Positions 12,099 to 23,600 of a stretch of 64,000 bases of DNA are shown piece after piece. Numbering within the stretch: the first letter of the stretch is position 1; each line of letters begins with the position of its first letter. This DNA is from Arthrinium phaeospermum. Lineage: Eukaryota; Ascomycota; Sordariomycetes; Amphisphaeriales; Apiosporaceae. The notes under the pieces are model-generated. The model saw nothing but the letters and a program-made list of their open reading frames with translations. It was not told the DNA's origin and ran no database searches. The stretch is taken from contig QYRS01000007.1 of NCBI GenBank assembly GCA_006503535.1, forward strand, positions 2,790,001 through 2,854,000, in the 5' to 3' direction. A program made the position numbers and the translations under genes.

Positions 12099-14641
12099 CA
12101 ATAAGATTTGCTTCGTTTTGCTTCATCGTGACATGACATGATAGGTTATTGTACGCGCGCACATTAAAGGGGCTGGAAGGTTGTGCTGTGCTGGCGGATG
12201 CTCATTGCTGGGCGCGTGCTGACTGAACTGGCTGCTGGCCCAAGCTGAACTGCTGAACTCCAGGGCTCAGGGTTGTTGAAGCTAATATTATCTGTATGCT
12301 CCCAGGCCCTACCAGTACTGCCAGGCAGGCCCCCCTTGCCCCTAGTCGGGCTCTGGGATGTTGGATGATGTGATCACGAGGGATTGGATCCTAAATTGGC
12401 ATACGGAGAGCAAGGAGAGGCAAGGCAGAAACATGGGTTTCTTTGAACATGCCCGATGGATAAAAAAAATAGCGATAAGTAATAAACGACAACTGACGTT
12501 CCAACGGCTGCGGATGCGACAAGAAGAGCCGCCCCTTGGGTGCTGGTTAGTTGGGATTAATGGTTCGAATTTTGGTTAGCGCACTTAGGCGTACTTACTT
12601 GTTAAGGCATTGGCTGGAGCGGACCCCACCTCCGCTTCCTCAACGGTTACCGTAGCTGGCGGCAGTCGTGCTTCGTGATGGTACTGGTCGTGAGTGAGGG
12701 GACTGATTGCTGAGTGGTAGCAGCGTTTTCGTTTTTTTCTCGACTTCTTGAAAGAGGGTCGAGAGTGACGAAAGAATCCGTCAATTCACCGCCTTTCGGT
12801 ATGACCGTACTTCTTGTACCTAATTCTTCGGGAGATGCCGACCTGGATTGCAGGGCCCCCAGCTGGCAAGGAACCCTTGAGCACGCCAACTGGTGACCTG
12901 GCAGGCATCTTTGGTCCGGGATAGGAAAAGATGTTCATGTTCGGACTGGAACGTGCCGCTCTTCAATTGTAGTGTTTCCTTTTCTGACAGACATTTTTTT
13001 TTTGTCTTATCAATTCTCCCACTCCCAGTGATCCAGTGCCGAATGATCCTGTGAAATCCTTGTCGTGTCCATGGGCAATGGGCTGGCAGCAGCTGCTTGG
13101 CCCATGCCCCATAGAATGAGATGGGGACGCTAGTAAACCTGGGAAACGCGCTGGCTGAAACTGTCAGCTGTTTCCACGCCTTGCCCGGTTTGGACGAAAT
13201 GAAAAGTAGGCCCCTTCCATGGAGCTTCTGGAAGCCCTCTCGAAGCCGAAACACCTGTCGCCTGTCGATCGGGGCCATGGAGGGAGGGGAGAAAAGAATG
13301 GGAATCTGCTGGGTAATGGAGCGAGATTGAGAGACAATGTGTCCGACTTTTGCTCATGTTCCCAGTCGGTCTGCCCGGTAGGTCGGTTGGCGGCAAGAAG
13401 ACGTATGTACATCATTGATACGTGCCGACATGGACGCACAAGTACGGAGTAGTTGACCTGACGATTGGCGAGAGCACCACAAACCCTGGCTTCGTGTCAA
13501 AATGCTGCAGAGAGGAGAACAGGCTGACACGCTGAAGCAATCGACAGGGTTCCTTTGCGCACATGGCTCTAGCTCCAGCTCTAGCTCGCAGAAACATCAC
13601 ACACAGACAATTGCGGGCGGCGTCCAGCTGGTTTGCTTCCCACCCTGAGAGCCAAGCCAAGCCAAGCCACACTGGCAAACAGAAAAAAAAAAGGTCGGAG
13701 ATTTGACCAGTTTGTGTGTTCGCTGTGCCGCACGCATACATAGAGTTTGCTCTGCTCTACCACCTATAATTATGCATAATAGACACGGCGGCCTGACTCG
13801 CTCTATTACCACCGAGCCACCCAGAGCCACCCCCCTAATCTACTCACGACAAGCTGAAAGTGGTGCTGGCCTTGATTCCCTATGCTGGATAAAAAACCTT
13901 TCAAAAGGAAAACCCAAATGACATGATCGGCACAGTGGCAGGACTTGGTAGCCTGACCTGCCATGGAGTATAGTCGTGCCAAGTGCGTCGAACCCCATCA
14001 TTTCCACCCCATGGCTTGCTTTAGGCCGGGCCTAGCTCAGCAAAGAGGACCCCCCTATTCGTTGGCATAACTCCCCCCTCCCAGAAAACCAATGGCCAAG
14101 TACCGGGCCAGGGTGCCTGGTATGCAATCCGCTATCGTAAGTTGTTCTCGTTTGTACGTGGATGGAGTAGGCTGACAGAGAAAGGAATGATCACGTAAAC
14201 CCAACGACGAGCACCACCCCTTGTCGGGCTCCAGTGATAACCGTCGTCGCAAATCAAGGCACATGGGGCCCTGGAACCCAAAAAGAAATGGGATCTCATT
14301 TCTTTTAAACTCATTTCTGCGTTGGGATGGGGGGAAGGGTAACGAGTTGTTTCTCGCCTAAAACCACCAGCGACCCTAAACCGTTGTAACCATGAATCTA
14401 ACTACCACCCTCACGATACCATCCCACCCCCACGCCAATCTACTTATTGACGACGACGGGCGGTACATAACAGGAAGCCATTTCGACACTTGATTAACTT
14501 TTGGCACTTGAGTACTCATCTAAGACGACGACAACATCATCATCAACAGCAAGGATCACTCAATTGCAAGGACAGTTAGAAACAGGATCAGCACCATCAG
14601 CAGCACCACCATAGGAGGAACAGGAAGGAAGAATCGTCGTC
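12099..14641. other. Gene-poor region upstream of the HET gene
   Basis: Nothing supportable as a gene. Small simple repeats are present, for example a GCCAA-type repeat near 13650-13670. The last few hundred bases must contain the promoter and leader of the HET-domain gene at 14642. Confidence 0.5.
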
Positions 14642-15866
14642 ATGTCGACGGGCAGCATCAAGTACCGGAAACTGAACCGCAGCAAGAATGAGATCCGGCT
14701 GCTGGAGCTGCTGCCGGCGCACGACCCCGTGGCGCCCGTGGTCTGCCGGCTCATCACGGTGCCGCTGACCGAGGACCTCGAGTACCTGGCCCTGTCGTCG
14801 CTGTACGGCGACCACAACGACTGCTCGCGCATCGTCGTCGACGACCGCCAGGTCCTCATCACGACGCACATCGCCCAGGCCCTCAAGCACGTCCGCACCG
14901 TCTTCTTCCCCAGCATGATCCGGCGGCAGCAGGAGCAGGCCGCCATCATCGCCTCCCAGGAGAAGCAGCAGCGCCAGAAGCGGTCGCGGCAGCAGTCGGG
15001 CGCCACCCCGCGCGCGCCCCGCTGGCTCGTGTCGCTGCTCAAGGGCGTCAACTCGATCCTGCCCAACAGCCCCGAGGAGGAGGCCAACACCCCCCTGCGC
15101 ATCTGGGTGGACGTGCTGTGCATCAACCAGGCCGACGACGGGGAGAAGGAGCGGCAGCGGTCGGGCATGGCGCAGATCTACGGCTCGGCCAAGATGGTCA
15201 TCGGCTGGCTGGGGCTCAAGTCGGCGCACACGGACGCCGGCCTGGCCGCCATGCACGAGGTCCACAGCGTCATGCCCAAGCACTGGGGCGACCCCGAGGA
15301 CGAGGAGAAGCACCCCGAGGACTACAGCCCGCAGCACCGCTGGGCCCGCTCCTGCGTCCACATCTGGACCGACCGCGCCTCGGACGGCAAGCCCGCCTTC
15401 GAGCTCGACCACTGGGTCGGCGCCGCCGACTTCCTGCACCGCCCCTACTTCCAGCGCCGCTGGATCCTCGAGGAGATCGCCCTCGCCCAGTACCCCACCT
15501 TCCTCATCGGCGACGCCATCGTCTCCTGGAAGCTCATCCTGCGCATGAACCGCTTCATGGAGGAGCTGAAAGAGAAGCCCTCCGACATCTTCCCCGAGAG
15601 CATGCGCGGCGCCATTGCCGAGATGCCCCTGGGGTCCGTCCATGCCCTTCTAGGTGAGTTCATTTTTTCATTTTCCCCTTCTTCAATCATTCCTCCAAAT
15701 ACAGTGTGCTAACCAGGACATCAATGCAGACGAGTTCGCCAAGCGCAGGAGATCGGAAAACCAAGCGTCGCTCGACACGACCGGCACGTCGGAGCGCACC
15801 AAATCGGTCGTCTCCAAACACGACTCCAAACAGGAGGTCCCCGTCCCCGCCCCCGACGGGAATTGA
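14642..15866 (+). CDS. HET-domain (heterokaryon incompatibility) protein
   Basis: Exons 14642-15653 and 15730-15866 (donor GTGAGT, acceptor GCAG) give 382 aa. The HET core spans roughly residues 45-240. It contains LEYLALSSLYGD in the position of the usual YxALSYxWG motif, then RIWVDVLCINQADDGEK and MAQIYGSAKMVIGWLG, which are diagnostic. A further conserved block is YFQRRWILEEIALA. HET domains, related to TIR-like folds, trigger or execute programmed cell death in non-self recognition; that role here is inferred. The first motif departs from consensus (the tryptophan is replaced). There is no extra sensor domain and the C-terminal tail is short, so this may be an execution module or a non-incompatibility paralogue. 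Confidence 0.88.
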
Positions 15867-16411
15867 GAAAGCAGAGAAACCACGAAGAGAGAAAAGATCA
15901 TTAAGAGAAGGGAATATCGGGACAGGCGGGAACCAAAAAACCTTTAGAGATGTATGATGTAATGTTCAATTCCCTTTGTCTATACTTACCTATTTCTTTT
16001 GTCCATTATTTCATGTTAGAATTGGATGGATATACCACGTCGGCGGGCCATGGGCAGGGAGAGAGAGAGAGGGAGGGGAGGGGATTCAAAGTCAAAAGTG
16101 GGCGATAGGGCGACACGATGAAAAAGAGCAAGCATGATACAGGAGTCAATCAATCGGGCGCGAGGGGAGCAGGGCTTCATTTCGACACGAAACATGGCGT
16201 AACATGGGGAATCATAAACCAAGCTCCAATTGAGAAGCACAAGCCAAGAAAGAAAGAAAGAAGAAGAGGAGAAAGATGAATACAGAGGAAGAATCCAAAC
16301 AATTATCGTATTGCGGCAATGTGCAATGAATGATCATGGTCTCATTAAAAACTTCTATGTGGTAGTGGTCGCTAATAATCAGATTGGTTTGGCTCGGCTG
16401 ATCCATCCGGT
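15867..16411. other. Intergenic region between convergent genes
   Basis: 3' flanks of the HET-domain gene and of mannose-6-phosphate isomerase. It contains a purine-rich run (GAGAGA, about 16057-16082). No gene seen. Confidence 0.55.
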
Positions 16412-17632
16412 TTAGATGACAGCCATGTGCACCTGCAGGGTGCTCTGCGTCTCGAACCGCACCGCGGCGCCGGGCGCGACATAGAAGATGTAGCCGCTCT
16501 TGAGCGGGAACTCCTTGCCCTCGGCCTTGAGCGTGCCCTCGCCGCCGGTGACGATCATGACGCCAGGCCCGTCGATGGCCGCAAGGTCATCCGAGTCGCC
16601 CGCCGCCTGCAGGTCCGTCTTGAGCATGTTGAACTCGCTCATGGGCGGGGCGTAGACGACCGTCTTGCCGCTCTTGGACTTGTCGTACTTGGACGAGGGC
16701 AGGTAGACGTCGTCGCGGCTGTGGGCCTTGAAGGTCAGGGTGTCGGCGAACAGGTCGGCGCTGTTGCGGGCGGCGGGCGGGCAGAAGCCCGTGTTGAGCA
16801 CGTTGTTGCTGCGCGCCATGCACTCGACAATGTCGCCCGATAGGTAGGCGTGGATGCCGTCGGCGGGGATGTAGACCGCGTCCCCGGCCTCGAACGTCAG
16901 GAAGTTCATGCACAGCAGCGCCACCAGGCTGCCGGCGTCCTCGGGCCCGTACTGGTCCTGCAGGCGCGGCAGCAGGTCCAGCACGTAGCCCGCCTCGCCG
17001 TACGCGCTCTTCTCGAGCGTCAGGAGCTGCTTCTGCACCTGCTTGACCGTGTCAAGGCTGCTCTTCAGCAGGCTGCGCGTGACCTCCCGCAGCGTCTTGT
17101 CGCTCCACTGGGTGGTCCCGTCGGGCACGAACTGCTGCAGGGGCTTGAGCTGGAACAGGGGCTCGATCTGGGGCAGGGGCTTGAACCCCGCAAAGACCTC
17201 GAACTTGCCCAGGGCGACGGCGATCTCGGGCTTGTGGTTGGGATCAGTGAAGTTGCTCGGGTCTTTGGCGTGCAGCTTCTCCGACAGCTCCTTGTTGGGG
17301 TGGATCTGCAGCGGCAGGGCCTTGGCGATGGACAGGATCTTGGGCAGGAAGGGCAGTTGGGCGTCGAACTTGTCCACCACCTTCTTGCCCAACAGCTGCT
17401 CCTTGTTCTGGGCCAGCACCTCCTTCAGCTCCTCGCCCGTCTCCAGTTGGCGCGCGGGGAAGTCCGGGTAGTCCCCGAACCACATCTCCGAGTAGAACTG
17501 GTCATCTTCAATCTTGAAGTCCAGACCGGGCGTCTGCGCGCACAGCTGAGCGGCTAATGACTGCTTGCCCTTCTTTCCCCAGGGGTAGTTGTTGCAGGTG
17601 CCGCTAAGCTGAAATACCGATGATGGCGCCAT
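16412..17632 (-). CDS. Mannose-6-phosphate isomerase, type I
   Basis: A single uninterrupted frame of 406 aa, close to the usual 400-450 aa. It interconverts fructose-6-phosphate and mannose-6-phosphate in the cytosol and so supplies mannose for GDP-mannose, protein glycosylation and cell-wall mannan. Seen: the N-terminal NNYPWGKKG motif; the zinc-site residues Gln109 and His111 in LQIHPNK; Glu136 in NHKPEIAVAL; and His261 in YIPADGIHAYLSGD, followed by the conserved MARSNNVLNTGF block. The start ATG is at 17632 directly before the conserved N-terminus. No introns, unlike most neighbours. Confidence 0.96.
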   Translation of the reverse strand: MAPSSVFQLSGTCNNYPWGKKGKQSLAAQLCAQTPGLDFKIEDDQFYSEMWFGDYPDFPARQLETGEELKEVLAQNKEQLLGKKVVDKFDAQLPFLPKILSIAKALPLQIHPNKELSEKLHAKDPSNFTDPNHKPEIAVALGKFEVFAGFKPLPQIEPLFQLKPLQQFVPDGTTQWSDKTLREVTRSLLKSSLDTVKQVQKQLLTLEKSAYGEAGYVLDLLPRLQDQYGPEDAGSLVALLCMNFLTFEAGDAVYIPADGIHAYLSGDIVECMARSNNVLNTGFCPPAARNSADLFADTLTFKAHSRDDVYLPSSKYDKSKSGKTVVYAPPMSEFNMLKTDLQAAGDSDDLAAIDGPGVMIVTGGEGTLKAEGKEFPLKSGYIFYVAPGAAVRFETQSTLQVHMAVI

Positions 17633-18941
17633 GATGGGTGGTTTGTGTCGTGTGTTCTTTCGTTATCTTCTTCGTTTGGTCCTGCAGAAAATCGTACAAA
17701 GTTGGCGTGTATGGTAGCCACAGGTGGGAATTGCTTGGTATTATGTTGGAATGGGATCAATTGATTACGACAAAATCGAATATGAAAAAGACCGCGACTT
17801 CTTAAAAGGACTGCTAGAGACATCGGCAAGACTCGTCAATGCCGTTGTTCTAGCTGTAGATGCATGGCAACAGTTGCTTCCGCATATGAAGATTGTATGT
17901 CGTCATAAACGTCATCGTTGGTCGGATCCCACATTATCGGATCCAACGGTTTGTGGGCGTATCTCGGACAAGAAGAACAGTGGGGGATGGTGCAGCAAAA
18001 TGAAGTCGTCGATTTAGGAGTTTGTACAGCGTTACATCGATGGCCGATGGGTTGTGTCAGATATCGGACAGGGTGCTCCGGGGCTGATCTTCCAGAATTT
18101 CTTTTTAATCAAGTCCAGGTCTGGCAGATTGTCAAGTCAGAGAGGCACAGCAAGACAGCAGCAGGCAGTGGCCGATCGCATGGTTCGACGGCTTGCATGT
18201 CGCGCTAAGCTCAATGCTGCTGGCGCCCACGGAACGTCCCAATCGATTGTCGCTAAATCTGAGGCTGAAATTGGATGGACCGCTGCATCTGCCAGGGTCG
18301 CGATCATCATGGTTCATTGTCAGAGCCTATGAATGAAGGCACTTGGGTCTTCTGCTTGGGTCGCTTCAACAGGACCCATCTGGAATTGTGAGCTTCGAAG
18401 GAAACAAAGGATGCACTCGCCCGCACGTCAGCCCGCCGCGTGTCTTGCCCCTCCACACCCCTCCAAGTCCTTGCTCCAAGAGCCCTGAGCTCTGCCCTGA
18501 GCCCCTCCAACCCCCCGAATCGAGATGCACTAGGACAGCCCCTAGCGGCTGAGCCGTTCGGCTTTAGTTGACTTTGTCGCCTGTAGCTTCTCCTTGGAGT
18601 CATTTTAGGCACACTTTTCAACTGATGACAGCAGCAATGACAGGCCCAGAGCGTTGGTTCATGGCATGCAAAGGCCACGCCATTGACGTCATTCACGTCA
18701 CCCGTCGCAGCTGAACACATAAACAGAGACGGTCCTTGACTTGGATCTGCAGGAGCTGAAAGAAACTCGCGCTGGTTATGACAAAATAATTGGAAATCCG
18801 GGCAGGGAAAAGAATGGTTTCCTTGAAATATACTCAAAATAATTTAATTCATTAATCCAATGCGCGCCCATCCACTCGATCAACTCGGGTCACTCGTTTT
18901 TCTCTACTGACGAGATTGAGACTGGCGACTTGATACCAGCA
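17633..18941. promoter_or_regulatory. Divergent upstream region
   Basis: A 1.3-kb gap between the divergently transcribed mannose-6-phosphate isomerase and DUF3292 genes. No gene or recognisable operator was seen. Confidence 0.5.
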
Positions 18942-21263
18942 ATGGCATCACCTAATATCGTTGGGGACAGAGTTTCCGAAAGGGAACAGGATCCCGACCA
19001 AACCTTTGGCGAACAGGTTAACGACGCCGTCGACGCCGTCAAGGAGTTTCTGCCCATTCCAGCAGGCACGGAGCCGGTGACCGACCCCGACAACCACGAT
19101 GTCTCCAACAGCATGGCCGAGGAGCCGACATTGTCGCATGCGCTCGCCGTAGACGACCACGAAGAGAAGGGTCGCGCGCAACTGGACCACGAAGAGGAGG
19201 ACGTGGTGGACTTGGGCTGGAACGAGAAGAAAGAACGGATCGCGGCGCCCTTGGTCGGCGGACTGAATAACGAGGATCTATGGCTGCTGATCCGGCGCTT
19301 CAACAAGGTTCGTCTTAAGAAAAGAAGGGTGCGGGCGGTGGCGACGCTGCGGCCCGAGCCGCGAGCAGGCCCTGCCTGTCCCACGTACTCACATGAAAGA
19401 AGCAGAGTTTGAAGCAAAGGGGCCAATCACTGACAAACCACCATAGCAACTGTACCACGTCAAGGAATCCCCCCAGGCCGTGCCCGGGAACCTGGATCTC
19501 AATGTCACCGACGAAGAGGAGTTCTCTCCCGACAAGCTGCGGGCGCAGATCGAGCGCTTGTACATGGAGGTCATCATCAATCTGATCAGCGTGGTCAAAC
19601 ACATCGCGCGTCTACGATCATGGCGGGAAACACGGCGCACAACTGTCTTTTGCGTGGTGAGTTTCCAGGATAGCGACACTAGATCCTGGTTGGCTGATGT
19701 GTTTTGCAGGTGTATTTCATTGCGTGGCTCTTTGACTTCGTCGTCCCCCTGTTATCTGTCACGGTCATCACGCTGCTCGCCTACCCGCCCGCGCGCGGGG
19801 TCCTGTTCCCCCCGGCGCCCATTGCCCTGGTCGACGCCGGCACCGGCGGCGTGCAGAAGCCCAAGGCCGGCGTCCTCGGCAGCCACGGGTCGGCGACGGG
19901 GGCGCCCGAGAACCACAAGGGCGAGGCGGTCGAGCAGGAGGCCAGCAACTTCTTCAACGGCATCACGGCCATCATCCTCACCAGCGCGACGGGGAAGCAC
20001 CCCCAGGGCGAAGGGGACGGCAGCGGCGAGAACGAACGCGACGAGGACGTGCCCGATCCCACCGCTGTGGCGATAGGGGCGGCCGACGCCAAGGATATTG
20101 CGGCGGGGGGTAAGCCTTCGCCGAGGCACGACAAGACCAAGAAGCCCGTCGAGAGCGCCATGTGGAGCAAGATGCGGCCCCTGATGAAGATTGTCGGCGA
20201 CATCACCGACACCTGGGAGCGGTTCGCCAACGCGCTCTCCCCGACCCCGCCGTTCCCGCAGCACGTCTACCGCCTGCGCCTTGCGTCGCTCGTTGTGCCG
20301 CTGCTCTTTATCTCCCTCTTCGTTACGTCCTACATGTTCATGAAGGGCGTAACCTTTGGCGTAGGCTTCGGCTTCTTCGGCGACCCCATCATCACCCGCG
20401 GAATCAAGCTGCTCAACCGCGAGTTCCCCCACTGGGAGAAGCTGCTGGAGCTCCGCAACACCGTGCTCAAGGGCGTGCCTACCAACGCCCAGCTGACCCT
20501 GACCCTTCTTCGCATTGGCGAGGCGAACAAGGCGCCCTTGCCCCCGCCGCCCCGCGTGGGGGAGGCGCCCCCTGACCGGGCCGCGGGCGTGACGGACGAG
20601 GAGCTGCGGGCTACGGGCGCCGACTACCCGCTGAATGCGACCGAGGCGGAGCTCGACGAGGCCATGAGCCACGACCCGACGACGGCGCACGAGACGGCGG
20701 GCGACGACATCGACGCGGCCAAGAGCCCCAAGCACGGCAAGAAGGGCCGGAGGCTGGTCAACATGCTCAAGACGACGACCAAGAGCGCCGTCAAGACGGC
20801 CATGGGCGCCGACACGGTGCGCGCCAAAGCCGGCTCCTCGCACGCCAAGCACCGGCTGGGGGCGGCCCCCAAGCCCAGCTCGGACCTGCTGTCGGGCCCG
20901 ATCGACTTCCAGGCCCGCTACCACGGCCACAAGGGCCACGTCTACATCTCGACGAAAGCCACGATCCCGGCCGTCGCCTTCAGCACCGACAGCACCATCG
21001 AGAAGATCGGGTCCGCTGACCGCGAGGACCTGCACCCACGCTGGAGCATCCCCGTGGCGGACCTGCGCGAGCTCAAGAAGATTGGCGGCTACGGCTGGAA
21101 GTACCGCATGCTCGTCGGCTGGAGCCTGGGCCGCGAGATCGCCGACGGGATCGAGCTGACGGACCGGACGGGGCAGACGTACAAGTTGACGGCGCTGCCG
21201 CTGCGGGACGAGCTGTTCAATCGGTTGATTGCGATGGGAGGGCAGAAATGGGAGGCATGGTGA
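18942..21263 (+). CDS. DUF3292-type fungal membrane protein
   Basis: Exons 18942-19307, 19447-19656 and 19710-21263 join in frame to 709 aa. The first donor is GTTCGT, weaker than the others. The N-terminal 120 residues are acidic. A hydrophobic segment FIAWLFDFVVPLLSVTVI at the start of exon 3 and a second block RLRLASLVVPLLFISLFVTS followed by GVTFGVGFGFFGDP suggest two membrane regions with a long hydrophilic loop between them. The C-terminal 150 residues (KGHVYISTKATIPAVAF, then WKYRMLVGW) resemble a PH/GRAM-like fold. I recognise the overall architecture as the fungal DUF3292 family, whose function is not established. The ATG at 18942 was chosen because no earlier in-frame ATG exists. 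Confidence 0.78.
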
Positions 21264-21640
21264 GGAATACGGACGTTTTCTTTTCGGTTCGATTTGCTTT
21301 TTGTTTTTTCTTTTGAGTTTTGTTCACTTCACATAGAACTGTCTGTGTTTTTGTATATGTTGTTTCTAACTGCTTTTTTTCTGCGACAGCGCGAGGGTAT
21401 GGGCCGGAGGGTAAAAAGGGATGGATGTTGGGCCAAATGTATATACGATTTGAATGATTTATAACGAGGAGATGTATGATACCACGGTTGAATGGAATAT
21501 ACTAAATGATTTAACGATGCATGAGAAGTTCTTGTACTTCATTGAGCAATCGTGTTTCTGTCGAGTTGTTGTTCGTGGATAGAGTCAATGATAATATCAT
21601 GAAAAAGGGGGGGTGGGAGGCCGAGGCGGGAAAAAAGAAG
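21264..21640. other. Intergenic region
   Basis: 3' flank of the DUF3292 gene, T-rich near 21296-21380. No gene seen. Confidence 0.5.
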
Positions 21641-21733
21641 TGACCGCAGAGGGAATCGAACCCCCTTGCCCTTAAGTATATTAGGAATAACAATACTGTA
21701 ATGATACTACCGCTAGGCTACACCAGCCCAGTC
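21641..21733 (-). tRNA. tRNA or tRNA-like gene, isotype unresolved
   Basis: The minus strand contains a good B box (GGTTCGATTCC) in a T-arm and, upstream, TAGCCTAGCGG, which matches an A-box consensus. The ends GACTGGG and TGCGGTC pair imperfectly as an acceptor stem (one mismatch and wobble pairs). Length is about 93 nt, so either an intron or a long variable region is present. I could not place a clean anticodon arm: the best 5-bp stem (TATTG/TAATA) leaves a loop without a purine at position 37. It could be an intron-containing tRNA or a decayed copy. Confidence 0.4.
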
Positions 21734-22130
21734 AAGGGGTCTCTATGCTTTTACGATTTATCAACCCGTTGGCGAAGCACGGCAGTGCGCGGGTTTGTTT
21801 GGGTTTGAGTTGTCCGTTCAGGGGGATCCTGCCCCGGGTGAAGGTGAACTCAAAATAGCGGGTGGAGCATGTTGATGTTGCCAAAGCCGCCATCGAATTC
21901 ACCACTCGTGGTTCTCACCCGCGCAGTTGATTGTGCGGCCACACTCCTGACAGGTCACTCTGCTGCGCTCTCCGGAGGATGCTGCACATAGCGTTACAGA
22001 CACGCTTAAAGATTGAGGAACAACAGCCGCCTATCATGAGATGGATTTCACTGCTTGAGACTCCTTTATACAATCTTTATACACTATATCAACGATGTAT
22101 GCCTCAACGTTGATCGTTGGAATAAGACCT

Positions 22131-22498
22131 TCAGGTTTCAGTTTGAGGTTTTGGCATAGTTGACGAGTCCGACTCTTCATCTGTAATAGAGGCTGGCAGG
22201 CCGCCATTGTCAATAGAGCCACTGTAGCTTTTATTAGTAGCATGTCACGCAGAACCAAGGCAGTAAACCTTCGATCTTACCGTGGCTCTTCGTTCATCGC
22301 CATGTAACTATCTGGTATGTGGGACACACCACACTCCTTGGCCGCAGCGCGCAACAACTCAGGATACAGCGCTATGGTGGTAAGGATCAGGATACCGAAC
22401 TGACCAATATGACTCAAATATACGGTAGACAATAGCCCGACTTGCAATGCGCTCGAGGACGACGCAAGAATCAGTCCCTGGTGCGCAGTTGGGTTAGG
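22131..22498 (-). pseudogene. 5'-truncated fragment of an unrecognised membrane protein gene
   Basis: The minus strand reads a hydrophobic segment (LQVGLLSTVYLSHIGQFGILIL) that continues to SYMAMNEEPR. An intron with donor GTAAGA and acceptor CTACAG (22280-22222) follows, then a terminal exon at 22221-22131 ending in an acidic tail (TDEESDSSTMPKPQTET) and a stop. Frame is kept across the splice, so the tail belongs to the upstream segment. No start codon exists upstream in that frame, and the frame runs into a GC-rich minisatellite at about 22500. I read it as the 3' end of a gene that lost its 5' part. Family not recognised. Confidence 0.35.
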
Positions 22499-22549
22499 AA
22501 GCACGCCCGCACGCCCGCACGCCCGCACGCCAGCACGCCAGCACGCCAC
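22499..22549. repeat. GC-rich minisatellite, CGCACGCC-type unit
   Basis: About six copies of an 8-base unit (CGCCCGCA/CGCCAGCA) in tandem. It abuts the truncated gene fragment on its 5' side. Confidence 0.85.
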
Positions 22550-23600
22550 GAGGGCATTGAGTTAAATGCCACACAGAGCTGCATTGAGTAAAAATTGCGT
22601 ACGGAAGCAACCTCCGCCAGGTAGAATATACCTACCTATTGTCTAGCTTCTCCTTCGCACCGATGGATATCGAGATCGGTAACAAAAAGGAGATGAAGGA
22701 GCAAAAAGCAAAACATACAACACCGAGGATTCCCAGGTCGTCACCGACCCTAGTACTAATTCGGCTCTCTGTTGCTTATATATGGGAGAGCGGACGGGAT
22801 CCCTAGTATTCAGCAGGATATGGTCGTATGTGAAAGAGTGGCGGTTTTCGGAACATTATATTCGTAGCATTTTGTCAGATATTCAAACCTGGCTTCTGTC
22901 GGTTAAAATGGTGCTTTCCTCCATTCGCGAAGACCCCCCATCGCTGCCTGCATAATTGCCGACCCAGGCGTCTAAATCCTGGACATATCACCAATACCAG
23001 AGACCTGGGGTTATACTACGTTGCGCAATTGGAAAAGGGTTGGCCGCATCCTATGTCAAGGCCGGCTGCGAAGCTATGGTGTTGGCCCCCGAGTGCTGGC
23101 TTTTCTCAATCGTGTAGCCGAGACCGTCCCCGCCATTTCGCCGTCCATTGACGTCTATGGGCAATCGGGCTTCCAAGTCCTGCAGAATTGACACGAGGTA
23201 GAGAAGAAAGGGTTACATTGGGCGTGTCACATCTGCGACCGACTTCATTTGCATGATGCGATTGGCTTATGCATTCCTACCCATCTTGTTCATTTTGCTC
23301 TCAGCCAATGGTCCTGCTTTGCACCACGGCCTGCAGCAATGGTATTGATTACCCATGCGTATTGGACAGATGATAGTCGCCCGACTTGTAAGGTATTGCT
23401 TTCTGGCTGAACAAGTCCGTGGGGGCCGAAAGAACCCCTCATGGTCGTTGTCTCCGCCTCTCCTCCCCCTTTAAATTCGAGGCATGAGGCCACATCAATG
23501 CATTCCCTGCTCTATAACTTGACGGAATCCGTTAGAGCAGTCGAATATATAAATCCTCTTGAAGACGGGGCGATTGTTGAAGGCTTGACGACACGCCGAC
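22550..23600. other. Upstream region of the NACHT-ankyrin gene
   Basis: No gene recognised. The sequence is of mixed composition. The promoter of the gene starting at 23601 must lie here; a TATATAAA-like stretch at about 23547-23553 lies some 50 bp upstream of the ATG. Confidence 0.45.

Noticed and set aside
14597..15643. 348-codon open frame on the minus strand
   Set aside because: Antisense to the HET-domain exon, which has clear family motifs; the antisense product is low complexity.
19752..21035. 427-codon open frame on the minus strand
   Set aside because: It is antisense to the DUF3292 exon and has arginine/valine/glycine-rich composition typical of a GC-rich shadow frame; no motifs.
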